Shown: positions 17,869 to 26,360 of the stretch, piece after piece
Numbering within the stretch: the stretch's first letter is position 1
Layout: the number at the start of each line of letters is the position of its first letter
Assembly: GCA_018700525.1 (NCBI GenBank)
Contig: JABITN010000105.1
Span: 1-64,000, forward strand
Length of the DNA: 64,000 bases
Source of the DNA: Opitutales bacterium
GTDB taxonomy: Bacteria > Verrucomicrobiota > Verrucomicrobiia > Opitutales > Opitutaceae
Direction: 5' to 3'
Program-made: the position numbers and the translations under genes
The notes under the pieces: model-generated
Database searches by the model: none
Seen by the model: the letters and a program-made list of their open reading frames with translations, nothing else
What the model was told of the DNA's origin: nothing

Positions 17869-18576
17869 ATGAAACCGCTCGCAATACTTTCCCTTATCGT
17901 TCTCCTATCCAATTCGTGGGCCCATGACTTCGGAACGCTCATTTTCGAAGATTCCTTTGAACGCGTTGAATCCCAGGAGCTCAAAGACGAGCCCGGCAAC
18001 GAATGGACTACCAGCAGCGATAAGACTGCCAAGGGATACAAAGAAGTCGATCTGCGCGATGGTCACATGTACATCTACACGCACGCGAAAGCCAACCATG
18101 CCACATCCGTTAGGCATGCCTTCAAGTTCAAGGACGGCACTCTCGGCCTCAGGTTTAAGCTCGAAGACAAAGACGATATCCTAACTCTCAACTTCGCCGA
18201 TATGGACTTGAAAACCGTTTGGGCTGGGCACCTTTTCAAGGTCACCATCGGCACGAATGACGTAAAAGTCACCGACCAAAAAACCGGTGAAATGAACCTC
18301 AAACTCCGTAACGCGCGGAAAGAAGGGACCATCACTGAGCATCAAAAAGCGCTCATATCCCAAAAAAACGCTACATTTCCGAACAAGCTTAAAACCAGGC
18401 AATGGCATCAGGTCTACACCACGATCAAAGGCGACGAACTCACCATTACGATTGATAGCAAGATCGTAGGCTCCTTCAAATCCAAAGGATTCGCTCACGA
18501 AACGAAAGGACTTCTACGACTGCTCGTCGCCAAGAATGCTTATGTCGACGACGTAAAAATCTGGAGACGCCAGTAG
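17869..18576 (+). CDS. Secreted concanavalin-like (DUF1080/LamG-type) protein
   Basis: I start at ATG 17869, where MKPLAILSLIVLLSNSWA is a good signal peptide; the upstream ATG at 17806 only adds an unlikely leader. The 235-residue protein begins with FGTLIFEDSFERVESQELKD and ends with LLVAKNAYVDDVKIWRRQ, the opening and closing strands of a DUF1080-like jelly roll (3-keto-disaccharide hydrolase or GH16-like fold). No clear catalytic acid pair is visible, so it may only bind glycan. It is divergent from the symporter and shares its putative operator region. Confidence 0.7.
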   Translation: MKPLAILSLIVLLSNSWAHDFGTLIFEDSFERVESQELKDEPGNEWTTSSDKTAKGYKEVDLRDGHMYIYTHAKANHATSVRHAFKFKDGTLGLRFKLEDKDDILTLNFADMDLKTVWAGHLFKVTIGTNDVKVTDQKTGEMNLKLRNARKEGTITEHQKALISQKNATFPNKLKTRQWHQVYTTIKGDELTITIDSKIVGSFKSKGFAHETKGLLRLLVAKNAYVDDVKIWRRQ

Positions 18577-18598
18577 CTATTCCAATCCGCAGTCTAAA

Positions 18599-20239
18599 TC
18601 AATTCCCCTGCCCTTTTTGGTAGAGCGTCTTGATTTCACTTTCACTGAGTGCCGCGTTGAATATCGCGAGCTCGTCGATCCGTCCGTTAAGATTACGGAT
18701 CGCGTAGCTAGGATCTTTGCGATTCGGGTCTCCCCAATTGCCGATCTCGGCATTGCCGATTCGAAGCCTTTTGATAACATATGCCTCTTGGACTTCCTGT
18801 TCGCTAACCTTCTCGCCATTCACGTAGTGAGCCGCCTTGCGAGAACCCGGATCGTATATCGAGACGAGATGCAGCCACTGGCCGCTTTTCGTAATATCCC
18901 AAAACGGAGGCGAATAATAATTGCGAGAACGACCTAAATGCGACTGTCCAGCAACTGGATTCAAACGCGGCGCTTGATCATCCACCATGACGCCAATCAT
19001 CAACACGCCATCATTTCGGATTTGCCAGTGCGGCTCGCCAGTCTGGTAGCTGTCCGCCAAAAACAAAGCATTGTACCGGCGATCCAAACTATCGATACGC
19101 GCCCAGCATGAAAACGTATACGCTTCAAAATCCCCCGGAATATTAACCCGCACCCGTGATCCAGGTCGGCGAAACTCCACCGCTCCCTTCAATCCGCTCC
19201 ATCGACCATCAACCCATTCCGCTAGCACAACCGCTCCATCCAGTTCCTTGTTTTCTGGATACAAGCCACTTGGCACCCAGTCGCTTCGCTCCGCCGGTTC
19301 CGATATAAAAGGGTAGTAGGCAATCAATCTTGGGTCCCGACTAAACGAATCGCTGTAATCAACCCAATTGGCAAAAGAACGTTTAGCCGATTCGGAAATC
19401 CCCGTCGCCATTGTAAACAGATTAGAGAAAGAATCAATATCCGATTGAATCGGAGTGGTCCGCCCATCTCGCGTCAACGAAACCGCGTCTCCCTTCAAAA
19501 GCTCGCGATCCTCCAACTCGATTTTCCCAGAAAACACTTCGACCTTCACTTCGTCGGCAGACGTATCAATCCCAAACTCCGTGCCCAAATCAACGATACG
19601 CCGCCCATTCGCCTCGATCGTAAACCCTCGAGCCGCAGGCGGTACCTTAGCTCTTAATTTACCGCTATGAAAGGTAGCCTCCCAAGCCGATCGTATTTCC
19701 AACTTAACAGGCGCCTCAATATAAACTTGAGCCCCAGAGAAGAAATCCACTCGAGCGCTACCACTAATAAGCGAGATCGTTTCCGATCCCAATACGTCTC
19801 CTGCATGGATTTCCGAACCGCTCTCGGTTTTAGCGTCAATAATGCCATGCACCACCGCGTATCCATTGGCAGTAGCTTCGAACTCAGACGAGCTCGTGGC
19901 TACTTCATCAATTCTATTGTTCGAGTTGGACAAAAACCAATCCGACCCGAAACCTACTAGAAAGGCAATCGCCGCCGCTGCGGCGATTCCAATCCAGCTA
20001 GGAAAACGAACCACTTTGCTTGGCTCGGATGAGCTCCAAGCCGCTTCGATATCCGCCACTAATTCCGAACCTTGACGCAAATTAGAATCGAGAGCCAGAT
20101 ACTGACGTGTCGCAGCTCTCAAATCAGGCGACAGCTCGAGCGCTTTTTCGAAGAGAGCGAACTCCTCCCGGGAAATCGTCTGGTTGCAATAATCCTCGAT
20201 CCAACGCCTCTCGATCTCCGTCATTTCGTATTTGCTCAT
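18599..20239 (-). CDS. FecR-LamG membrane protein, probable anti-sigma factor
   Basis: 546 residues. A cytoplasmic N-terminal segment (1-95) precedes one membrane helix (IGIAAAAAIAFLVGFGSDWF, about 100-120). A FecR domain follows (about 130-260, with GYAVVHGIID, LISGSARVDFFSGAQVYIEAP and VDLGTEFGID), then a LamG/concanavalin jelly roll (about 340-545, with FSCWARID and NGRIDELAIFNAAL). The start overlaps the sigma-factor stop (ATGA), so the pair is translationally coupled. FecR proteins transmit signals to ECF factors; the LamG domain suggests sensing of a carbohydrate outside the inner membrane. Confidence 0.9.
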   Translation of the reverse strand: MSKYEMTEIERRWIEDYCNQTISREEFALFEKALELSPDLRAATRQYLALDSNLRQGSELVADIEAAWSSSEPSKVVRFPSWIGIAAAAAIAFLVGFGSDWFLSNSNNRIDEVATSSSEFEATANGYAVVHGIIDAKTESGSEIHAGDVLGSETISLISGSARVDFFSGAQVYIEAPVKLEIRSAWEATFHSGKLRAKVPPAARGFTIEANGRRIVDLGTEFGIDTSADEVKVEVFSGKIELEDRELLKGDAVSLTRDGRTTPIQSDIDSFSNLFTMATGISESAKRSFANWVDYSDSFSRDPRLIAYYPFISEPAERSDWVPSGLYPENKELDGAVVLAEWVDGRWSGLKGAVEFRRPGSRVRVNIPGDFEAYTFSCWARIDSLDRRYNALFLADSYQTGEPHWQIRNDGVLMIGVMVDDQAPRLNPVAGQSHLGRSRNYYSPPFWDITKSGQWLHLVSIYDPGSRKAAHYVNGEKVSEQEVQEAYVIKRLRIGNAEIGNWGDPNRKDPSYAIRNLNGRIDELAIFNAALSESEIKTLYQKGQGN

Positions 20240-20772
20240 ACGAGCCCCTCTTCTTTCAAGCTCTTATTAATGCACCCCCGCAGAGTATTTCGGATCCGAT
20301 TCAATCGCATGTAAAATGCCCCCGGCTTGATTCCCATTTCCTGAGCCATTTCAAGAGATGAAACTCCCGGCGTATGAGCTAAGGTCACCCACTTACGCTG
20401 CTTCTCCGGCAACTTCTTCAAACACCCTTCCAAGACCTCGTATTCCCATTTTCGTTGCTCGGCCTCTCTGGCCGACTCATCCGCCATCACATCCATCAAT
20501 GCCTCATTGAAAGCCAAACGCTCACGAGCAAATTTGCGTCGATAGGCCAGAGCCTTGAAACGAGCAATCACGCAGGTCCATTTCAAAAACGATGTCCCTC
20601 GCTCGAATTGTTCAAACTTCTGCCAGGCAACCAAAGCCACTTCTTGGACAATTTCATCGGTATCGTGCCATGTCGGAACCAAACTACGCACGAAGGTCCT
20701 CATAGTCTGCTCATTTTGCGTGAACAACTCTACGAAAAGCTCGTACGGGTCTGATGATTCATTCTTCGGCAT
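20236..20772 (-). CDS. ECF sigma-70 factor, Rhodopirellula/Verrucomicrobium type
   Basis: 178 residues. Region 2 (about 15-90) includes DTDEIVQEVALVAWQKFEQF and SFLKWTCVIARFKALAYRR; region 4 (about 115-170) includes LPEKQRKWVTLAHTPGVSSLEMAQEMGIKPGAFYMRLNRIR, a helix-turn-helix for the -35 element. It directs RNA polymerase to a small set of promoters under control of the coupled FecR-LamG protein. Its targets are not visible here; the neighbouring xylanase and sulfatase genes are candidates. Confidence 0.95.
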   Translation of the reverse strand: MPKNESSDPYELFVELFTQNEQTMRTFVRSLVPTWHDTDEIVQEVALVAWQKFEQFERGTSFLKWTCVIARFKALAYRRKFARERLAFNEALMDVMADESAREAEQRKWEYEVLEGCLKKLPEKQRKWVTLAHTPGVSSLEMAQEMGIKPGAFYMRLNRIRNTLRGCINKSLKEEGLV

Positions 20773-20946
20773 AACCGGACTATTCCAATCCTAACTTATA
20801 CTATTCTCCCAAACCCCAAAACCTCACGTTTTTTCGGCAAACGAAGCAAAATCGAAAGAATTCCTACCAGGCCACTGCAAATTAACAGGATCATCATGCA
20901 GCGGCAAAGCCGCGTATTCTGTTCAAAAAACTCATGTGCAAATGTA

Positions 20947-20967
20947 GCTCAGCACTTTAGCCTGAGC
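20947..20967. repeat. Hairpin downstream of the xylanase gene
   Basis: GCTCAG, 9-base loop, CTGAGC, 12 bp beyond the xylanase stop. There is no T-run; possible terminator or palindromic repeat. The remainder of 20773-20978 shows only a GCGGCAAAGCCGC palindrome near 20900. Confidence 0.4.
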
Positions 20968-20978
20968 CTCAACGCAGA

Positions 20979-22208
20979 CTAAAGCTCTGCCCAACGGACT
21001 TTTCTAGATTCAAGCGCTTCCAGGATCCTGTAGTACGCCGGTTTCGGATGCGAATTTACATCGAATAGCAAGGGGTCGTTCGGAAGCATCCTACTGAAAG
21101 GAGGAATGACGTTAAACCAAGTCGACTTATCGCTCAGACCCCAAAATGTGAATCCTGCGCAATGCGGATTTTCGATACAGACCTTCGCGTATTCAGCCAT
21201 GTAATCCGCTTGAGCTTGATAAGGATCTTCGAACTCGTCGAACAGGCGAATACGAGCATCGAATTCGGTCACCTCGAAGTGCAAACCAAGTTCGGTGATT
21301 CGATTCACGAATTGACGAAACTCTACGAGGTTATGCGTCTTGAATATCGAATGAGCCTGAATCCCCACTCCGTGGATCGGGACATCTGCTTCCTTTAGCC
21401 ATTTGAGGAGATCGAAAAACACTTCCACTCCTTCTCCCGTATAATTTCCAAATTGCTCGTTTAGGTATAGCTCCAGCGTCGGGTCTACTTCGTGAGCAAT
21501 TCGAAATGCTTCCGCAATGTAATCCTTACCCAGTGTATTCAAATAAATATTTTTATCCAAATAAGGCCCATCCATCGACATTGGTTCGTTAACCACATCC
21601 CAGGTTTCAATCCGACCTCTGAAGTGATTCAACGTCACAGTAATGTGATCACGCATAATTTGACGCAATTCCGCTGCTGGGTCTTCAGCCGATGCTATGC
21701 GGTCATCCAATTCTTTTGGATAGGTTTTACCGGAAAACTTTCCCCAAACCAAGGTATGACCTCGTACGCGAACGTCTTTGGAAACCGCAAAATCAACTAT
21801 CGCATCAGCCTTAGTGAAATCGTATTCACCTATTTTTCCATTCACCAACAACTGGCGAAACTTCGTAGCATTTTCAGGCGTTATCGAGTTATACGCGCTC
21901 GGCACAAGTTCACCATACAACGGATTCGATGCATTGACGACCGCCGCGCCAATATAGAAATCCTTTGCTGTAGCCGTCTCTGCCAAAACAATCGCTGCTG
22001 AAGCCCTCTCGCTCAAATAATTGCGAGGATAGTCTTTCGACACAAACCATTGATTATACAATACTCCCAGTATTAAAATTTCCACGACAATCAACCCAAT
22101 CGCATACTTACGCGAAGCCGATCGACGAAACAGCGCTACAACCAGCCAAATAATCGATGCCAAAACCAAAACGGACGGAACCGCAGAGATAAGAAAATAC
22201 TTAATCAT
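20979..22208 (-). CDS. Endo-1,4-beta-xylanase, GH10, membrane-anchored
   Basis: I use ATG 22208 (MIKYFLISAVPSVL), clear of the aldo/keto reductase stop. The 409-residue protein has a GH10 TIM barrel from about residue 80, with the acid/base Glu198 in WDVVNEPM and the nucleophile Glu305 in FEVTEFDARI. GHTLVWG and GVGIQAHS are further family signatures. Instead of a cleaved signal peptide it has two hydrophobic helices (about 4-27 and 36-53), which should tether the catalytic domain to the inner membrane facing the periplasm. It probably cuts imported xylo-oligosaccharides. The aldo/keto reductase lies 41 bp upstream and may be co-transcribed. Confidence 0.93.
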   Translation of the reverse strand: MIKYFLISAVPSVLVLASIIWLVVALFRRSASRKYAIGLIVVEILILGVLYNQWFVSKDYPRNYLSERASAAIVLAETATAKDFYIGAAVVNASNPLYGELVPSAYNSITPENATKFRQLLVNGKIGEYDFTKADAIVDFAVSKDVRVRGHTLVWGKFSGKTYPKELDDRIASAEDPAAELRQIMRDHITVTLNHFRGRIETWDVVNEPMSMDGPYLDKNIYLNTLGKDYIAEAFRIAHEVDPTLELYLNEQFGNYTGEGVEVFFDLLKWLKEADVPIHGVGIQAHSIFKTHNLVEFRQFVNRITELGLHFEVTEFDARIRLFDEFEDPYQAQADYMAEYAKVCIENPHCAGFTFWGLSDKSTWFNVIPPFSRMLPNDPLLFDVNSHPKPAYYRILEALESRKVRWAEL

Positions 22209-22249
22209 AATAATTTCAGTTTCGAACCATCTCCCGTAAACAGATCCCC

Positions 22250-23158
22250 CTACGGAACACCGTGTCCATGGGCTGCCGTCCAAAAGGCATACCAATCTTC
22301 TCGGTCAAGCTGAATGTCCACCGCTTTAGCAGCGCTTTCAATACGTTCGATTTTATTGGTTCCGATAATAGGAATCGGACGGCTCGGATGAGCCATAATC
22401 CAGGCGTAGGCAAATTGCTCGAGAGTGGCATTATTGTACTTTCCAGAAAGATTGTCAGCGGTCTGAGCCAATCGAGTTGCCGCTTCATCGGTCTTATCGA
22501 AGAGGCGCCCTCCGGCCATTGGGCTCCAAGCCATTGGTTGAACCTTCAACTCTTGGCACTGATCAAAAGTTCCGTCATGAATCGAGTCCATGTTCAGTAG
22601 ATGGAACTCCAATTGATTTGTAGCCAATGGTTGCTCCATGCGACTATTCAGGGTGCTGAACTGACTCGCAGTGTAATTCGAAACTCCAGCGCTGCGGATT
22701 TTTCCGTCACTCAGCAATTGATTCAATCCTCCCGCAGTATCATCGATGCTCGTCAGCCAATCGGGACGATGTACCAAAAAGAGATCGATTCGATCCGTTC
22801 CAATAAGACGAAGCGATTTCTCCAGACTTTTAACGAGACGCGGAGCCGACGCATTGTAGAACGCAACCTTTCGATCGGGATGCCTTGCGTTCGGAACGTA
22901 AATACCCGCTTTCGTCACAATCTCGATTCGATCTCTCAAACCAGGCGACAACGCCAATGCTTTGCCCAGAGCTTCCTCCACCTCATAGAGGCCATAAATC
23001 TCGGCCGTATCAATGGTAGTGATACCCAGTTCTACGCAACGATTGAGCCGAGCATTTATGTCCTGAATCGAAGAATCGTCATCCAGCATTCGCCAGGTAC
23101 CGTACACTAGGCTAGAAATTTCAGGACCATTTGAAGATAATTGGTTACGTGTAATCAT
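22250..23158 (-). CDS. Aldo/keto reductase, YdhF-like
   Basis: ATG 23158 (MITRNQLSSNGPEISSLVYGTWRM) gives 302 residues. The AKR tetrad is present: Asp and Tyr in DTAEIYG, Lys in VTKAGI and His in LVHRPDW. The order of blocks and the C-terminal PIPIIGTNKIERI cofactor segment match the E. coli YdhF subgroup, NADPH-dependent oxidoreductases of broad carbonyl specificity. No signal peptide. Placed directly before the xylanase it could reduce an aldose or keto-sugar, but this is inference. Confidence 0.9.
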   Translation of the reverse strand: MITRNQLSSNGPEISSLVYGTWRMLDDDSSIQDINARLNRCVELGITTIDTAEIYGLYEVEEALGKALALSPGLRDRIEIVTKAGIYVPNARHPDRKVAFYNASAPRLVKSLEKSLRLIGTDRIDLFLVHRPDWLTSIDDTAGGLNQLLSDGKIRSAGVSNYTASQFSTLNSRMEQPLATNQLEFHLLNMDSIHDGTFDQCQELKVQPMAWSPMAGGRLFDKTDEAATRLAQTADNLSGKYNNATLEQFAYAWIMAHPSRPIPIIGTNKIERIESAAKAVDIQLDREDWYAFWTAAHGHGVP

Positions 23159-23271
23159 TGAATCATTTCGGGGATTGAAGAGGTTCAGAATCGTTTCGCT
23201 AAGATAGCGTTTTCTCAAGTGCTTTTTCTACGAAAAAGCAAGGCCAGCTAAAACGCCTCTAACTCAATCCG

Positions 23272-23333
23272 TAAGAGCGAGTTTACCCCGCGATTCTCAT
23301 TTCTAGGTCATCGCGGGATAAACCCGCTCCTAA
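23272..23333. repeat. Palindromic element between aldo/keto reductase and beta-helix genes
   Basis: Imperfect inverted arms of about 23 bp (AGAGCGAGTTTACCCCGCGA and its near complement TCGCGGGATAAACCCGCTCC) surround a 15-bp loop. It resembles a dispersed REP-type unit and could also fold as a strong mRNA 3'-end hairpin. No gene lies in 23159-23386. Confidence 0.7.
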
Positions 23334-23386
23334 GTTGATTCCAGTGTCCCCATCTTAGGTAAAGCCTCCATTCTCCAAGACCCTAT

Positions 23387-26236
23387 TTACCGCATCCACT
23401 CGATCCGAACGCGAAAGAAACCAACAGCATCGGTATCCATTTGCTCAAATGCAAAATCCGATCCCAATTCGTTGCTTTTAGGAGCAAAGGAATCAATCGC
23501 TTTCCATGGATACGTTTTTCCGAGATCGGTTGACCTTTCCAGAATATAAATACGCCCTCCTTGCACCGATTCGCCAGGGATCGACACTTCCGTCCCGGTG
23601 ACCACCAAAGCAATGGGTGGAAGAAAACGTGCTGAACGTTTAGTCGGATCCGAACCAAACATGAATTCATCCAGGTTCGAAAGCCCATCTTCATCCAGGT
23701 CGCCATTCGCATCATTCGGATCTTCCGGGTTCAATCCAAAGGTTTCCTCGTATTGATCGCCCATGCCATCTTCATCCGTATCCAAATCGCGAGCCAATTG
23801 CCAAAACCTCAAATCACTCGCCAAGTAGACATCGCTTCGAGCCGTACTGCCTCCCGAATCGGAAGACAAAACGCCGTCATCGTCATGGTGAAAAAACACT
23901 CCTATGAAATTCGAAGGATCCACTCCGGAATCAATAAGTTCGCTCGCGCTGACTTCAATTTCGAAGTCACCCGTTTGATCGACCTGCGGACTCGTAAGCT
24001 CGCCGAACACGGATTCCTTGACGCGACGAACCATAATTCCGCTCGTCGCATCGAACTCCCCGATTCCAACGATAATACCCAAACTATTCTCCAACAAACT
24101 CTTTATCCTCCACGAACCCGAAAAACGATAGCCTCGATTCAAACCAATCGCTTGTTCCGCATAACGTCGTATTTCGACTTCGTCGAATCCCCACCCCAAT
24201 CGTAAAGCGGGCCCGGAACCCGAAGATTCGATACCGACTGACGTTCCCGAATTATCGCGTTGCCACGCCGTCGAATCATCGCAGTGCCATACATCCACTG
24301 GATACGGACTTGAACGATTGCCCACATAGTTACTGGAGGCAAAAGTCTCCTGAAAGAGAGATACATTCTGGAACGGGTTTATTCGACCGGTCGTCACCTC
24401 CTCAACCGAACTATCCGCAAGACCCCGCAGCTGAGCATCGCGCATGGATACGCGATATTGATAAACCGTATTAGGCAGCAATGCTTCATCTTCATAGGAG
24501 CGACTTGCCTGCCAGCCGGAATCCGATCCGCCGGCATTACCCGATACTTCCTCGAACAGATACTCCACGGGCTCAAAAGCTCTAACCGCCTTCATGGCGA
24601 CCTCTCCTAGTCCTTCCACTACAGGTGTTTCGTCAAAGGAAGCCGCATCCGGTAGGGGCGGTCGCGTATCACCCGCCTCCACCGCGCCAAGATCCGGCAA
24701 GCCTACGATAGGATTCCCGAAAAAGTCCTCCGTCACCTCCAAGCCGATTCGCAAACCAATCGCATCTCCTGGGATCTTTTCGATCGGAACGCCCTTATCG
24801 CGAATATTCTCGAAGAAGAAAGCCTCGTAATCCTCTGCATCGGATCCTCCTTCATTCGCAAACCCTGGGTCGCCAATCGAAGGAGCTGTATCCGAAATCA
24901 CCAACGTGTCCGGCAGCAAATTCGCTTTCTGATAAAGATTGTTCTCCCAAACAACGCGATCGATATTCGCCTGAGTCCAGGTCCCAGTCGTATCATCCAC
25001 AGTATCGCTTTCGATGAAGAAAATATTGTTCGCGACCAACAATCCGCCCGTGGTTCCTTCGAACCGGAAACCAACGCGTTGTCCTTTAGAAACGTATATC
25101 GAATTATTATAGATGTAGCTATTGAAAGGACCACTCAATGGATTGCCATTGCCCACGAACCCGCTCGTCCAAAGCAAACCACCATTGCCGCTCGCCCCGT
25201 TCACTCCAGCTACACGAGAACCGTCATCGATGCTAATATTGTAACGGTAAGCGCAGTTATTGTTGTTACCCAATATCTCGACAAACCCGCCTTCGTTATC
25301 CCAACTCAAGTTGTATTGAATAACGACATCGGTACAGTTGAAATCGATGTGAGCCCCACAGGAATCATAACGACCTCGCGCATGCATGAATTTGTTCTTT
25401 TCGATTAAAACGCGATTGCTGCTCCACGGCCAAATCCCACTACCTCTTCCATGCATACGCGGATCCGAGTAGTCGCCCGAACCATCGACCGTATTCCCTC
25501 GAACCAAGAGATCATCCACTCGACTCGGTTGCATCGCAGGTCCGCCGATATGCTGCATGAAATTGTCGAGAATCTCCACATTGTTAATACGCTGCATCTC
25601 GATTGCCTTGAATCCCACTCTCCGTATATCGCATCCCTCCACCACGAAATGCGACGAGGTCGAGTTCTGTATTCCCCACAAACGAACCCCCGTTCCCAAA
25701 TACGTGGTAGGATTCTTACCTTCGTGCTCCGCATCAATCTCTGGATACACTTCGTAAATGGTCATATTCCGAATTGTCACATGACTAACCGAACCGCCAT
25801 CCAGAGCTCTTACCAACACGCCGTAGCGCTGATCGCGAGTCGAACCGTCCACCGTCACTCCTCCATCAGCAGTGATCTCCAAATCGCTCGCTTCCACGTA
25901 ATGGGAATTCTGAATCTGAACACCCGCAAGATAGCCCGCCGCGTCAATGAGCGGCTTGTCGCCCTCTCCGTAGGTCCCGATCACAATAGGATCAGCTTCA
26001 GTGCCACTCACCCCATTCAAGAATAACTTTCCCATAAACGCGTCGCCCCTCTGAAGTAAAATCCGATCTCCCGGACCATAACTCCCCGTATTCGCTTTTG
26101 CCAAAGTAGCCCACGCTTGATCGGAAGCCGTTCCCGAATTCAAGTCGCTACCGCCATCCGCATCGACAAAATAGTCCGTAGCAACCGCCCAAGAACAAGC
26201 GCCAATACACACAATTACAGCGAGAACTCGTCTCAT
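23387..26236 (-). CDS. Large secreted right-handed beta-helix protein with C-terminal Ca2+ repeats
   Basis: ATG 26236 (MRRVLAVIVCIGACSWAVA, signal peptide) gives 949 residues. TDYFVDADGGSDLNSGTASDQAW opens a DUF1565-type parallel beta-helix that runs to about residue 430, with repeated NN/VxGN coils (DLLVRGNTVDGSG, VLIEKNKFMHARG). A fibronectin-III-like stretch (about 540-625) and a carbohydrate-binding-like jelly roll (about 635-860) follow. Then comes DTDEDGMGDQYEETFGLNP, a thrombospondin-3-like calcium repeat, and a short Ig-like end. The architecture fits an exported polysaccharide lyase or hydrolase of the PL6/GH28-like fold, but I cannot place catalytic residues. Confidence 0.8.
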   Translation of the reverse strand: MRRVLAVIVCIGACSWAVATDYFVDADGGSDLNSGTASDQAWATLAKANTGSYGPGDRILLQRGDAFMGKLFLNGVSGTEADPIVIGTYGEGDKPLIDAAGYLAGVQIQNSHYVEASDLEITADGGVTVDGSTRDQRYGVLVRALDGGSVSHVTIRNMTIYEVYPEIDAEHEGKNPTTYLGTGVRLWGIQNSTSSHFVVEGCDIRRVGFKAIEMQRINNVEILDNFMQHIGGPAMQPSRVDDLLVRGNTVDGSGDYSDPRMHGRGSGIWPWSSNRVLIEKNKFMHARGRYDSCGAHIDFNCTDVVIQYNLSWDNEGGFVEILGNNNNCAYRYNISIDDGSRVAGVNGASGNGGLLWTSGFVGNGNPLSGPFNSYIYNNSIYVSKGQRVGFRFEGTTGGLLVANNIFFIESDTVDDTTGTWTQANIDRVVWENNLYQKANLLPDTLVISDTAPSIGDPGFANEGGSDAEDYEAFFFENIRDKGVPIEKIPGDAIGLRIGLEVTEDFFGNPIVGLPDLGAVEAGDTRPPLPDAASFDETPVVEGLGEVAMKAVRAFEPVEYLFEEVSGNAGGSDSGWQASRSYEDEALLPNTVYQYRVSMRDAQLRGLADSSVEEVTTGRINPFQNVSLFQETFASSNYVGNRSSPYPVDVWHCDDSTAWQRDNSGTSVGIESSGSGPALRLGWGFDEVEIRRYAEQAIGLNRGYRFSGSWRIKSLLENSLGIIVGIGEFDATSGIMVRRVKESVFGELTSPQVDQTGDFEIEVSASELIDSGVDPSNFIGVFFHHDDDGVLSSDSGGSTARSDVYLASDLRFWQLARDLDTDEDGMGDQYEETFGLNPEDPNDANGDLDEDGLSNLDEFMFGSDPTKRSARFLPPIALVVTGTEVSIPGESVQGGRIYILERSTDLGKTYPWKAIDSFAPKSNELGSDFAFEQMDTDAVGFFRVRIEWMR

Positions 26237-26360
26237 CTCTACTTTCCAATTAATACACACGCGTCAAAATAGTTAAAACGTTTTATAAACCACGAAGGGG
26301 AGGTACGGAGAAAAGCAAGTCCCAAAACCTCCCTGCCCCCTCGACATCCTCATTCACCAT

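Noticed and set aside
21117-21128. GTCGAC sites inside coding regions (for example xylanase, symporter) as extra operator copies
   Set aside because: They match only one half of the palindrome and lie within genes.
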